DNA from: Ricinus communis | Lineage: Eukaryota > Streptophyta > Magnoliopsida > Malpighiales > Euphorbiaceae | Length of the DNA: 64,000 bases | NCBI RefSeq assembly: GCF_019578655.1 | Contig: NC_063256.1 | Coordinates: forward strand, 32,536,342 to 32,600,341 | Direction: 5' to 3' | Shown: one piece after another, positions 43,765-54,259 of the stretch | Position numbering within the stretch: the first letter of the stretch is position 1 | How the letters are laid out: every line of letters begins with the position of its first letter | The notes under the pieces: generated by a model | Told to the model about the DNA's origin: nothing | The model's database searches: none | The model's input: the letters and a program-made list of their open reading frames with translations, nothing else | Translations under genes and position numbers: made by a program

Positions 43765-44665
43765 AGTTTTACATAATTACTCTAAAATCCTTATTTCACA
43801 ATTACTTGAAAAATTATTATTTCTTATTTAATTAATATAAATGGAGCTAAGAAATAATACTCTGAAATCCTTATCTCACAATAACATGAAAAATAATTTA
43901 ATTAAATTAGATAAATGGAGTTGAGTAAGGACACTCTTTATCTCTTTTTTCATGATCGCATAAAATATTATTATTATTTACTTAATTAGATTAGATAGAG
44001 TCGAGTAAGGACACTCTGAATATCTTATTTCACGATTACATTAGAAATTATTATTAATTATTTAATTAGATTACAGTGAGTTGAGCAAGGCCACTTCATG
44101 TACCTTATTTTACGATCATTTGAAGAATAAATATTTCTCACTTAAATTAATTGGATTAGATGTAGTCGAGCTAGAACACTCCAAATCACTTATTTCTTTA
44201 TCAAATAAAAAATTATATTACTTAATTAGAGCACATTAGTTTGAGTAAGGACACTCTGAAACCTTATTTTACGATTACATAAAAAAATAAATACTTTTAA
44301 ATTATATTAAATTGAGTCGAGCAAGAGCTCTAAAACTCTTATCTTACGATCACATAAAAATGAATATTCCTTACTTAATTAGTTTAAATTGTATCAAAAT
44401 AAGGAAACTTTAAAATCTTTATCTCACGATTACCTGAAAAATGAATATGTCTTAATTAATTAAATTGAGTCGAGTAAGGACACTTTGACACCCTAATTAT
44501 ATAATCACATGAAAAATCATTATTACTTATTTAATTAAATTAAAATGAGCTGAAGAAGGGCATATTGAAACCCTTCCCTCACAATCACGCGAAAAATAAA
44601 TATTTCTTATCACATGTTTACATATAAAAAAGGACACTCTGATACTTAAACCTTTATATTAAATT
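43765..44665. repeat. Degenerate ~78-bp tandem array, about 11 copies
   Basis: The core GAGT(C/T)GAG(T/C)AAGG, ACACTCTGAAA, CTTATTTCACGATTACAT, GAAAAA, followed by an AT-rich tail with TTAATTAGATTA, recurs at about 43846, 43918, 43998, 44077, 44163, 44238, 44313, 44391, 44467, 44546 and 44629. Spacing is 72-86 bp. Copies are clearly diverged, so the array is old. No open frame runs through it. Confidence 0.88.
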
Positions 44666-45629
44666 AGATTAAATTAAAACAAGTAAGACTCTTCTAAAGT
44701 TATTTTTCATACAAATTTTCATTTAAAATAATATTATCAGGTCGTAGCCTAATTAAGTAGTCATTTATTAATGTATAATTGTAGGCAATTGTATTTTTTT
44801 CCTTATAAGTATGCAACTATAATTTTTTTGATAGGCATGCAACTATAATTTGAGTAGCTCAATATATTGGTAATCAACAAATACATTTAATGTGTATCTT
44901 AATGGATAAAGAGTAAAATTTTAAATTTCAAACTTTAAAGAGTATTTTGGGATTAGAACATCCCCAATTCTCATTAAATGAATGTTAAGATAAAATTACA
45001 TCATTATCCCATTTGATTTGGAGTAATTTGAGCCGCTAAGTGTTTTTCTTGGACTTATTTACAATGTTTCACTCTCCGAGAAATGCTAGCAATACTCTCC
45101 TTTAAACACTTTCTTGATAAAATTACTCTCCTACTGGTTCATTTTATTTAAATCAATTTAACAAGTTAAACTAATTCTATATTATTTTTAATAGGTACAA
45201 TAAAATAAATTTATTTACTATCGACTAATTTTAAAATATTTAATTATGTAAATAATAATATATTTTTATATTTTTACTAATTTTATATAAATTTTATTTT
45301 ATATAAATAATTATAAAAAATAAAATTTTTAAAAATAAAAGATATTATTATTTTCATAATTAAATATTTTCGAAATCAAAATTAAAATAATAACTTTTAA
45401 GTTACAACAAATTTTATAAGCCTAATTACTTTAAAAATTCCAAACTTTTAGCTTTTTAACAATTTTAATAGCATGCTATAAGATTTATCTTGGAAATATC
45501 CATTCTTCATATTTTTCCACTAAAATACAATTCAGCCACCACAATTAAAAGAAAATATAGCAATTCAAAGGTTAAAGTGGTTTATTTCGCAATTTTTTTT
45601 AGAATGTTGACTTATTTAGTGAAATCATT
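44666..45629. other. AT-rich stretch without recognisable features
   Basis: No gene, RNA or TE terminus seen between the tandem array and the PPR pseudogene. Confidence 0.5.
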
Positions 45630-45697
45630 TAGTGTTTTTGCCTAAGATATTCTCAAGTCATCTTTTTAATCGAAAATTGGATGTTCCCTGTGCACTT
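45630..45697 (+). pseudogene. PPR pseudogene, 5' piece before the gypsy insertion
   Basis: About 65 bp of host sequence ends ...GTTCCCTGTGCACTT at the insertion point. With the gypsy element and one ACTT removed, GTGCACTT joins GCGCAGCATCAAC at 49222 and the reading continues into ALAQHQHVLWSPIERKC. How far the gene extended upstream cannot be seen. Confidence 0.55.
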
Positions 45698-46190
45698 TGT
45701 CACAGCCCGCAGATTTTTCCTTCTCGCACGAAGGTTCAAAGGCCCAAGAAGCCTCCAGAGTTCGCTACAAAGCAAGAAAGGATTCTAGAACATTCTAGAA
45801 TCATCTGGAAAAATCTAAAAGCATTTAGAACATTCTAGAATAATTTAGAAGTATGCATAATGTGTAGATAAGTATGGAAGTGTGTAGAACATTCTAGATA
45901 CTTAATCTTAGCCATTAGATCAAATGTATCCTCACCGTCCGTTGAGGAGGTGGAAGCCTATATATAGCTTAGAGATTTCATTTGTAATCATCAAGCAAAT
46001 CAAGTAGAAATCAAGCAATTTCTCTCTCTAAAAGCTCTATAAGCTTTTTTAAGCTCTCTTTTATTCTTCTTGCCATCCTAGCTAGCATTTTGCCTAGCAT
46101 TCGAAGAGTAAGGCTAACTAGCTTACTTGTCTACGGGGAGAAAATAGCTATACCGCACGGTTCGTTGGTAGAAAGACCAATTCCGTGACA
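45698..46190 (+). repeat. 5' LTR of the short Ty3-gypsy element
   Basis: TGTCACAGCC...TTCCGTGACA, 493 bp. A TATATATAG box lies at about 45959-45967. Internal TTCTAGAA(T/C)-type short palindromes are clustered at 45781-45890. Confidence 0.95.
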
Positions 46191-46192
46191 GT

Positions 46193-46203
46193 TGGTATCA
46201 GAG
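46193..46203 (+). promoter_or_regulatory. Primer-binding site, initiator Met-tRNA
   Basis: TGGTATCAGAG begins two bases after the 5' LTR, matching the 3' end of initiator Met-tRNA. Confidence 0.92.
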
Positions 46204-46224
46204 TAACGTTAGACGATCCTTGAA

Positions 46225-48555
46225 ATGGCAAAGACATCAGGAGCAAGTGAGGCTACCAGAGTTACCGAAGAGGTAAGGCCAACTCACAGTGAGTCTGTGA
46301 AGGACCAATTGGAAGCGTCCAAGCCACCCAGGAAGGAGAAAGGAAGGTCGAGGGATGTTGTGTCTGACATGGATGTCAGGCTAGCCAAGATAGAGCTAAC
46401 TGTGGCTGAGGGACAAGATATGTTCGGGGATTTATAGCAACACATCGAGGAGCTCGAGAATGGGAGAGAAGAGCTTCAAGAAGGGATGCAAGCTACCCTG
46501 AACGAGGGGATGTCCAAGCGTCAAGAACAAGCTAAAACCATAGAAAAAACTCTCCTTGCCGAGGTTATAACGTTGAGGGAGACGCTCGATGGTATGGTTG
46601 CTAGGTTATTAGCAACCGAGGAAGAGCTTATCCTCTGCAAGAAGGCAACTATCTAGGGAGGCGGAAGCGTGCCTATGGTAGTCTCTACTCTATCAAAGAT
46701 AGATGTTTCGAAGCTTAAAGCTTATAGGGGCTCAAGAAACACGAAGAAAATTGATAACTTCCTATGGAGCTTGGAGCAATACTACAAGGCGCTTGGCTTT
46801 GTAGAAGAAGCCAATAAGAATGATGCTGCCGCACTCTTCCTTGAAGATACCGTAATACTGTGGTGGAGAAGGAGGAGTGACGATATTGAAAAAGGGACAT
46901 GCACCATCAACTCGTGGAGAGAATTCAAGGAAGATTTAAAGAAGCAATTCTACCCCGAGAATGCTATTAGAGATGCAAGGGTCAAGTTGCGGCGACTCTC
47001 ACATACGGGAATCATCAAGGAGTATGTTAAAGAATTCACCGACACACTCCTTGAGATTTCCAACTATACCGATAAAGAAGCTTTGTTTACGTTCACTGAT
47101 GGGTTGCAGATTTGGACAAGGTTAGAGTTAGAGCGTCGTGGTGTCCAAGACTTCAATACTGCCATTGCCGTGGCCGAATCCTTGTTAGAGATCAAGAGGC
47201 AAGACAAGCACAAGCCCGACCAAAATAAAAACGGCAACGGAAAAAGTAAGGGAGACCGCCACCATAAAAAGGAAGGCTCCTACAGGTTTGACAAGCCTAG
47301 AGAGAGAGGCAACCATGGCAACAAGGATGACAAAGGTGAAGAGAAACCACGTATCAAGTGTTTCTTCTATAATGGACCGCATAAGGCAAAAGAGTGCCCT
47401 ACAAAGAGCAAACTCTCTGCGTTGGTCAAAGAAAGAGAAGAACAACAACGAGAGCAAGAGGAGTCCAAGATGGAATCACTACAACTTCTCAGTGCCATCA
47501 AAACCAAATTCGGGATGCCTAAGTCTGAAAAGAAGGGCCGATTATTCGTCGAGACGAAGGTTGGAGGCCGCACGGTAGAAGCATTGTTAGATACCGGGGC
47601 TAACAACAACTTTCTCGAGGCAAAAGAGGCAGAAAGACTTGGCATCAAGTATGCGAAAGAGCAAGGGTGGCTTAAGGCTGTCAACTCGGCATGGAGTGCG
47701 ACATGTGAATTTACACGAGATGTCAAAGTAAGCCTCAGTGAGTGGTCTGGCCTCTTGGATTTTTCTATTATTACGATGGATGACTATGAAATGTTGCTTG
47801 GCATAGAGTTCCTAGACAAAGTGAATGCCTTCCTACTTCCATTTGCCAATACCATATGTATCTTGGAGCAAGAAAATACTTGTATGGTACCGTTGAAACG
47901 AGAAGCCAAGGTAAGAGCTATGAAGATCTCGGCCATACAACTATTCAAGGGGGTAGAGAAGGCTCAGCCCACATTCCTTGCGACACTAAAGAAAGAAGTG
48001 GCAATCTTGCCACAAGATGAAGTGCCAAAGGAAATAACAGGGGTCCTAGAAGAGTTTGGGGACATAATACCTGCGGAGTTACCGAATAAGCTCCCACCGA
48101 AGAAAGAGGTTGATCAGAAAATGGAGCTGGTAGAAGGTACGAGGCCGCTTACAATAGTCCCTTATAGCATGGCACCCCCTGAGTTTGAAAAGTTACGGAG
48201 GCAACCAAAAGAGTTGTTGGATGCTAGCCACACTAGGCCATTCAAGGCCCCATGTGAACCACCGGTACTCAAGCAAAAGACACTAACTCCAAAGCAAGTA
48301 AGATGGCAAGCATCCCTTGTAGAGTCCGATTTTGCGAAGGAGTACAAGCTAGGAAAGGCAAACTTAGTGGCCAATGCGCTAAGTAGAAAGGCAGAGTTAG
48401 CTTCCATCACTAGCGCTAACTTTCCTTCGTTGGATCAAGACAAGGAAGAGCAAAACAAGCCCGCCGGTTTGTTAAAGCCATTATCGAAGTCCAAAGGATG
48501 GCATGAGAAAGCCGACATGGAATGTGCTCATCTAACCAAGGCCCCAAGAGAATGA
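46225..48555 (+). pseudogene. gag-protease-truncated pol of the short gypsy element
   Basis: From ATG 46225 (MAKTSGASEATRVTEEV) one frame runs about 777 codons to 48555, closed only by TAG at 46435 and TAG at 46654. Both stand where Gln (CAG) would fit. The order is coiled-coil-like N-terminus, gag core (NNSWREFKEDL-like, KQFYPENAIRDARVKLRRL), and a knuckle C-FF-Y-NGPH-KAKE-C in which the second Cys is Tyr. Protease has LLDTGANNNF. The RT start (EEFGDIIPAELP) and RT N-terminus follow. At about codon 680 RT jumps to RNase H end text (LTPKQVRWQASLVESDF, ANLVANALSRK), skipping YxDD. The C-terminus is unrelated to intact pol. Confidence 0.9.
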
Positions 48556-48714
48556 AGAAGTGGGCGGATGTAAAGAAGAGGCACTCAGAGCTTGAAGGGG
48601 GAGGCTTAGTGATGGTAAAGCTCATTCCCCATCAAAGCCGAAGATTTGCCAAGGAACTTCAAGGATTTAATCGAGGCATACAACAGGGACGCGACGAGGG
48701 CGTTGCTAGAATGA
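48556..48714 (+). pseudogene. Remnant of gypsy pol C-terminus
   Basis: In shifted frames, KKWADVKKRHSELEGG, GGLVMVKLIPHQ and RNFKDLIEAYN resemble the end of chromovirus integrase (WADxKRRPxEFxVGDxVMVKL). The stretch connects directly to the polypurine tract, so everything between it and the normal chromodomain end is deleted. Confidence 0.7.
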
Positions 48715-48725
48715 GTGGGGAAGAA
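48715..48725 (+). promoter_or_regulatory. Polypurine tract of the short gypsy element
   Basis: GTGGGGAAGAA immediately precedes the 3' LTR start TGTCACAGCC. Confidence 0.8.
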
Positions 48726-49217
48726 TGTCACAGCCTGCAGATTTCCCCTTCTCGCACGAAGGTTTAAAGGCCTAAGAAGCCTCCAGAGTTCGCTACAAAG
48801 CAAGGAAGGATTCTAGAATATTCTAGAAGAATCTAGAAGAATCTAAAAGCATATGGAACATTCTAGAATAATCTAGAAGTATGTATAATGTGCAGATAAG
48901 TATGGAAGTGTGTAGACCATTCTAGATACTTAATCTTAGCCATTAGATCAAATGTATCCTCACCGTCCGCTGAGGAGGTGGAGGCTTATATATAGCTTAG
49001 AGATTTCATTTGTAATCATCAAGCAAATCAAGTAGAAATTAAGTAATTTCTCTCTCTAAAAGCTCTGTAAGCTTTCTTAAGCTCTTTTATTCTTCTTGCC
49101 ATCCTAGCTAGCATTTTGCTTAGCATTCAAAGAGTAAGGCTGACTAGCTTACTTGTCTGCGGGGAGAAAGTAGCTAGTGTCATACGGTTCGTTGGTAGAA
49201 AGACCAAGCCCGTGACA
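48726..49217 (+). repeat. 3' LTR of the short Ty3-gypsy element
   Basis: TGTCACAGCC...GCCCGTGACA, 492 bp, about 93% identical by eye to the 5' LTR. Differences are mainly C/T and G/A. Confidence 0.95.
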
Positions 49218-50135
49218 ACTTGCGCAGCATCAACATGTTCTATGGAGTCCAATAGAAAGAAAATGCCTCTGTCTTCTACAAAGAACAAAGACGAGAGAAA
49301 TCCTCCTGCAAATCCATTCTCTCATGCTTCGAAGCGTTGTTGAATCTAACATCAATATTCTCACCAAATTCATAACCATCTTTGGTTGTACCTTCTGTAT
49401 ATGAACCACTCGCTATCATCTAACATGCTCGCTAGGTGTTCGATAGCCGTAGAGAGATGATACATTTCTTTGCAACTCCATGATTAAAGCCTATGTGGGC
49501 ATGCGCCTCTTTATGGGTCTTTCACTCTTTATCAGGATCTTAGAAAGGGAACGGTTTCCTTTCTGATAATTTCACATTTACTGTTTTAGTAAAATCTTAT
49601 GGGTTAAATATGGCTGTTTGGGAAGCAACTGAGATACATAATCCTCTTCTAAAGATGGGATTTGGTTTAGATTTATATGTTTCAACAGCATTGGTTGGTA
49701 TGCATGCAAAATTTGGAGAGTTGTATATAGCAAGAAAACTGCTTGATGAAATGGCTAAAAGAAGCATAGTTTCTTGGATAGCTCTCATCGATGGAAGTAT
49801 GAGGTACAGGGATATGAGTAGTGCAAGGATACCTTTTTATCAGATGCCTAAGAAAGATTCTGTTGCATATAATACAATGCTAGATGGTTATGTTAAAGTG
49901 GGAGATATGGAGTCAGCTCAAAGTTTGTTTGATAAGATGCTAGCTTGGAATGTGATCTCTTGGACCAATATGATTTATGGGCATTGTAATGTTGGTGGTG
50001 TTTTTAACTGCTAGGTCTTTATTTGATGCTATGCCAGAGAGGAACTCGTTTTATCTCTTCTTGGAATGCAATGAATGGTGGATATTCCCAAAATAATAGA
50101 TCCCATGAAGCATTAAAAAATTTTCCCTTCAGTAG
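49218..50135 (+). pseudogene. PPR (pentatricopeptide repeat) pseudogene, main part
   Basis: Reading starts IERKCLCLLQRTKTREILLQ and HSLMLRSVVESNINILTKFI, typical of the N-terminus of plant PLS-class PPR proteins. Later come SMIKAYVGMRLF, FTFTVLVKSYGLNMAVWE, LYVSTALVGMHAKFGELYIA, SIVSWIALIDGSMRYRD and VAYNTMLDGYVKVGDMESAQ. NVISWTNMIYGHCNVG and SWNAMNGGYSQNNRSHEALK follow. These are consecutive 35-residue PPR repeats; PPR proteins usually act in organelle RNA processing. Stops (near 49390) and shifts (near 50010 and 50045) break it. It ends abruptly after about 50135. It is also split at its 5' end by the gypsy element. Confidence 0.92.
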
Positions 50136-52940
50136 CCAAAGATCCAATGTTATAGGGGTTCCGAATTTGCAGTAGCTGATTTTCGATTAAGAAGATGACT
50201 TGAGAATATCTTAGGCAAAGACGGTGCGTTTTAGATAATTTGGCTAATTTAACTTTCACCAAATGAGAGCATTCTTAAGAAAAATGCAAAATAAACCACG
50301 CCAATTTTTAAACAGTCTTGTTCTTTTGGTTGCCTGATTGTATTTTAGTAGAGAAATATAAATAATAGGCATTTTCGATAAAATTATTAAAAAGTTAAAA
50401 ATTAAAATTTTTTAAAATAATTGGGCCTATTGCATAAATAAAAGATATTTTTCTTTACATTAAAAAATAAATTTATTTCACTTTTATTTATTAAAAAATA
50501 TAAAATTATTTTAGTTTATTAAATAAATAATAAATTTATTTGGTTGAAGAAATTGGACAGAATGAACTAATAAAAAGGTAATTGCCTAAAAAAAATGTTG
50601 GAAGGACAGTATGACTCGAATTTCTCTTTACTTTTTATATCTAAATATTCATTATTATTATAAAAGTTATATTTTTCCTAAAGAGCAATAAAGAACACAG
50701 TTGAAACGGTGTAAGCAAGCAATGAGATTTTATGGGAATACTAAATCAAAGAGTAAAGTTGAATATGTGGGCCCGTAATAATAGCATAATAATTAATACA
50801 TGTTTTCTATGATTAAGCCATCACTTGACTACTGCTACATCCATTGGGTCTTCAATAAAACAGCATTTGCCCACTATTACCCATATAAATGTCAAAAATA
50901 ATAGCATTATTAAATGAAAGTAGTCTTCCATTTTTCAAATTCCAAGAATAGAAAGCTTAAGTCAGTTATCAATTAATTAACAGAAAATGCTGTCATTACA
51001 GACTCCAGTGATAATGAAAAGTGTACGGCCCAACGCTTTCAATTATGGTTGCCTCAATAAAATAAGACAAAAAGTTAAGAAGATCATAGAAAAGGACCTA
51101 AGAAATCTTAAAAGGATAGCCTCCTTAGTTAACAAAGGCGTTGGGATAAATAAAAAACGAAAAATATAAAATCTCTGTGTTTCATTAAATCTATATTTTT
51201 TTTTTATTTTACTATATTAAAATATTAAAAATATAATTTTTATTTTTTAGATTTATAATTTATAATTAATTTTTAATTTCTCTATTATTTTATTAAAATA
51301 ATTATAAAATAATCGACAAACGACAATAGATAAATTTAAACAAATAGTTAAAAAAAATCATATTTTTGTGATCTTAATATTTTTTAAAAATTTTCTAAAA
51401 ATAATAAATATATTCAAGTTTTTATTTATAGAACTTTCTTAGCCCCAACAAATTATGAGGCGAATAAATTTAATATAATATATAAATTTAATAATTTTAT
51501 TATGGATACTTATACTTTTCAAATGGCAGGGTGATTTAATTAATAATTTTATTTGTGAATATTGAAAAAGTTTTGAGATAGAGTAGTTTTATTTGTCATC
51601 TATTAATATCATTAATAATTTATTACCTTTATAATATAGAAAAAGTTACTACTTTATTGTGTAGTTATATGGAAAAATAAGAGTACATCAATGCTAAGTA
51701 AATGTTTGAGCTAGTAAGGGTTGCAGGCACTTTATAATAAAAAATACTAAATTTTCAATTTGTAACTAAATAGATTTTAAACTTTATATTTAAGATTACC
51801 AATTAATTTTTTTGATAAATATGAAGAAAAGTTATATGGGCGGTCATCAAACTTTACACTTTATAATAGATACTAAAATTTTAATTTTAAAAAATATACA
51901 GATGGCACTTTTTTATAACAAATAAAAAAATTTTATACTCTTGTTACAAAATGCAAAATTTAATGGTCATATATATAATTTACATTTCAAGTGTGCCGGA
52001 AAAATCAATCAGTGTTATTAAAATTAGAATTTAGCAATCATTTAATTACAAATTAAAAATGTGATACTTTTTTTGTTATAAAATATAAAATTTAGTGATC
52101 ACCAATATAAATTATTCAAAGAAAAACTCTTCCATCTAGCTAAGAGAAAAGGTCTTCATATCAATTCCCAATTAATGTTCAGATTGATGAATGTTAGATG
52201 ATGAGAAGTCTTACGAAATTGGTCAATTCAAATTTTATTTACTACCAATAAATTAAAAAAATTAAAATTTAATATAATATAGAGGGTTTGTCATTCTCCA
52301 AGATCTATCATCTTTAATATTTTTCATTTTTAGAAAATAAAAATTTATAAAACTCATAGCTTTTAAAGAATAAAATAACTCTTTAAACTCCAAAATCACT
52401 CCTAATGCATCCATGAGATTAATGATTCATCCAAAATAAAGATAGAATTTATTTTATTGATTCCATTAGAGCATTAGTGGAGTAGCAAGTCTCTAGTAGT
52501 ATGATACTCTTTCAGTTACAACCACCATTGATTTATTTGTTTAATGGAAAAACCAAAAAGAAAAAAAGGGTTAATAGTATTAGGTGAAAGTGAGAGTTAA
52601 GGATTGATTCATGAACAGAATTCACTGACACCATGCAAAATTCCATCATTGACATTTTCTTCAAGAGAAAATAATCAATTAATTAATTAAACACATAACA
52701 TCAATCTAAATCTACCAGTTGTCAAGATGTTAATATCATATTTATTGCATAGTTGATGCATGTGCACTAACCTTTAAGAATTTGAGAGGTGGAAGACAAA
52801 AGGAAAAAAGGAAAGGACCAAAATATTCAAAGGAGAAAAAACAATGAATGGCCCAACATTATACAACAACCGCAGGCAACCAATTAGCTCAGTATGTTGT
52901 GATTAGATATGGGGGAGAAACCTAAAAAAACATAATTAAT
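50136..52940. other. AT-rich intergenic stretch
   Basis: No gene is supported. The 60-codon basic open frame at 50987-51169 has no motif. Near 52280-52480 there is weak inverted-repeat text (CATTAGTGGAGT and ACTCCTAATGCAT) that may be an eroded MITE. Confidence 0.5.
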
Positions 52941-53266
52941 TACTCTCTTCGTCAGATATTATTATTTTTTAATATGCCTAAAATATTTTTCTTTTAAATT
53001 TTTAGTTTAATATTAAATGTTTAAAAGTTTTTCTTTTAGTTAATGTAAATATTAAAATTTCAAAAATTATAAATGAGTTGGCAAATTTACCGATATATAA
53101 ATTATAATATAATGTGTTAAAAAGTTAGTAGTATATTAAAAAATTTACTAAAGGTGTTTTAGTGATAAAATAATTAAAAATGATAATATTAATTAGAGAA
53201 AAACTGAATTTATTAATTTTTTTTTGCAAATTAAAAATGACTTACCGCAGTTAAATAGAGGGTGTA
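52941..53266. mobile_element. Stowaway-like MITE, copy 2
   Basis: Left end TACTCTCTTCGTCAG and right end ATAGAGGGTGTA are weak inverted repeats with TA edges. The left end recalls the CTCCCTCCGTCC Stowaway terminus. The interior is related to 41474-41847. Confidence 0.5.
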
Positions 53267-53775
53267 CGTAATTTTAGTCATCTATAAAAATGGCCTATAA
53301 TCTGATTTACTTCATTAGTATTTCCACCGTCAAATATACAATTGCTATGTATTATATCGATATTGTTTCACATTTTTACATGGTAAATATTATATTTTTA
53401 ATAACTCTTTATGTTCTAAATTTTTTATTTCATTCATCATTTAAATATCTTATAATTTCACACAAATGTGATGTGAAATGTCAATATTAAATCCATAAAC
53501 ATAGTTAAAATTAATATTAAAAGAATTTATCCTTTATTTGAATTATAAATTATAAAAATTCATGTTCTTTTAATTTATTCTAAACCCAAAATAAATTCAT
53601 CGTTAAACTGCTTAAGAATACTTATCAAATTGAAATTTAATTTAATTTTAATAATGCATTATAAAATATTATAAACAATACAAATATGCTATTGTTTGGT
53701 CTGTATTTGACATTTACACGTCCGATGAACTGTTGAGTGTGCTAGAGATTGATTATCTCAAATAATTGCTATGGA

Positions 53776-53972
53776 TGATAATGATATGTATATTCTAGTA
53801 TATTCTCATATATTCTCCTATTGCATAATTAGGCATTATTTTCCTATTGCCTAATTAGGCACTAATTTAGTTTTCCTATTTTAGCTAAAGATATGTATAT
53901 AAATAGACACTAGCACTCTTATTGTAAAATACAATTTAGAATACAAATTCAATCTTATTATTCTCTTTTACA
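53776..53972 (+). repeat. copia-4 LTR 1
   Basis: TGATAATGATATG...TTTTACA, 197 bp, with TATATAAATAG (about 53897-53907). A CCTATTGC(A/C)TAATTAGGCA unit occurs twice here and once in LTR 2. Confidence 0.9.
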
Positions 53973-53985
53973 TGATATCAGAGCC
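53973..53985 (+). promoter_or_regulatory. copia-4 primer-binding site, mutated
   Basis: TGATATCAGAGCC directly after LTR 1; one base from TGGTATCAGAGCC, which is intact after LTR 2. Confidence 0.9.
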
Positions 53986-54259
53986 TCCATTTTAAGGATG
54001 GTTATATTTTCTGCCGTTTATTCAGCTGCCTGTAATTTTTGATTCTTGGCTTGTAGCTGTCCAGTTCAATCAAACAAGTTCACTTTGGTCAGTTCGGTTC
54101 ATCCATTTTCTGGTCAGTTTTTTTTCAACTCGGAACTATTCCTAAGGTTTTTGACCCTTCTGAATCATTTTTTGAGGTTTGTTTTGTCAAAATCGGACTT
54201 TCTATTTCCGGTTTGGTTCAGATCTTATTATTTTTGCATATTTTCTTTGATTTATTATA

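Larger units (their letters stand above)
45698..49217 (+). mobile_element. Ty3-gypsy chromovirus-like deletion derivative with both LTRs (3520 bp)
   Basis: LTR (45698-46190), Met-tRNA primer site, gag-protease frame, in-frame fusion of RT start to RNase H end, polypurine tract, LTR (48726-49217). ACTT lies directly outside both ends (45694-45697 and 49218-49221). The two LTRs differ at about 35 of 492 positions by eye, mostly transitions. Most of RT, RNase H and all of integrase are gone, so mobility would depend on helpers. The gag type (EFKEDLKKQFYPENA...VKEFTDTLLEI) is that of Galadriel/Reina-like chromoviruses. Confidence 0.93.

Noticed and set aside
43765..44665. Regularly spaced repeats that could suggest a CRISPR array
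   Set aside because: Copies are contiguous ~78-bp units with graded divergence and no unique spacers. The context is plant nuclear DNA.
50987..51169. 60-codon basic open frame
   Set aside because: Lysine-rich low-complexity text without a recognisable domain, no supporting context, below what chance gives in AT-rich DNA.
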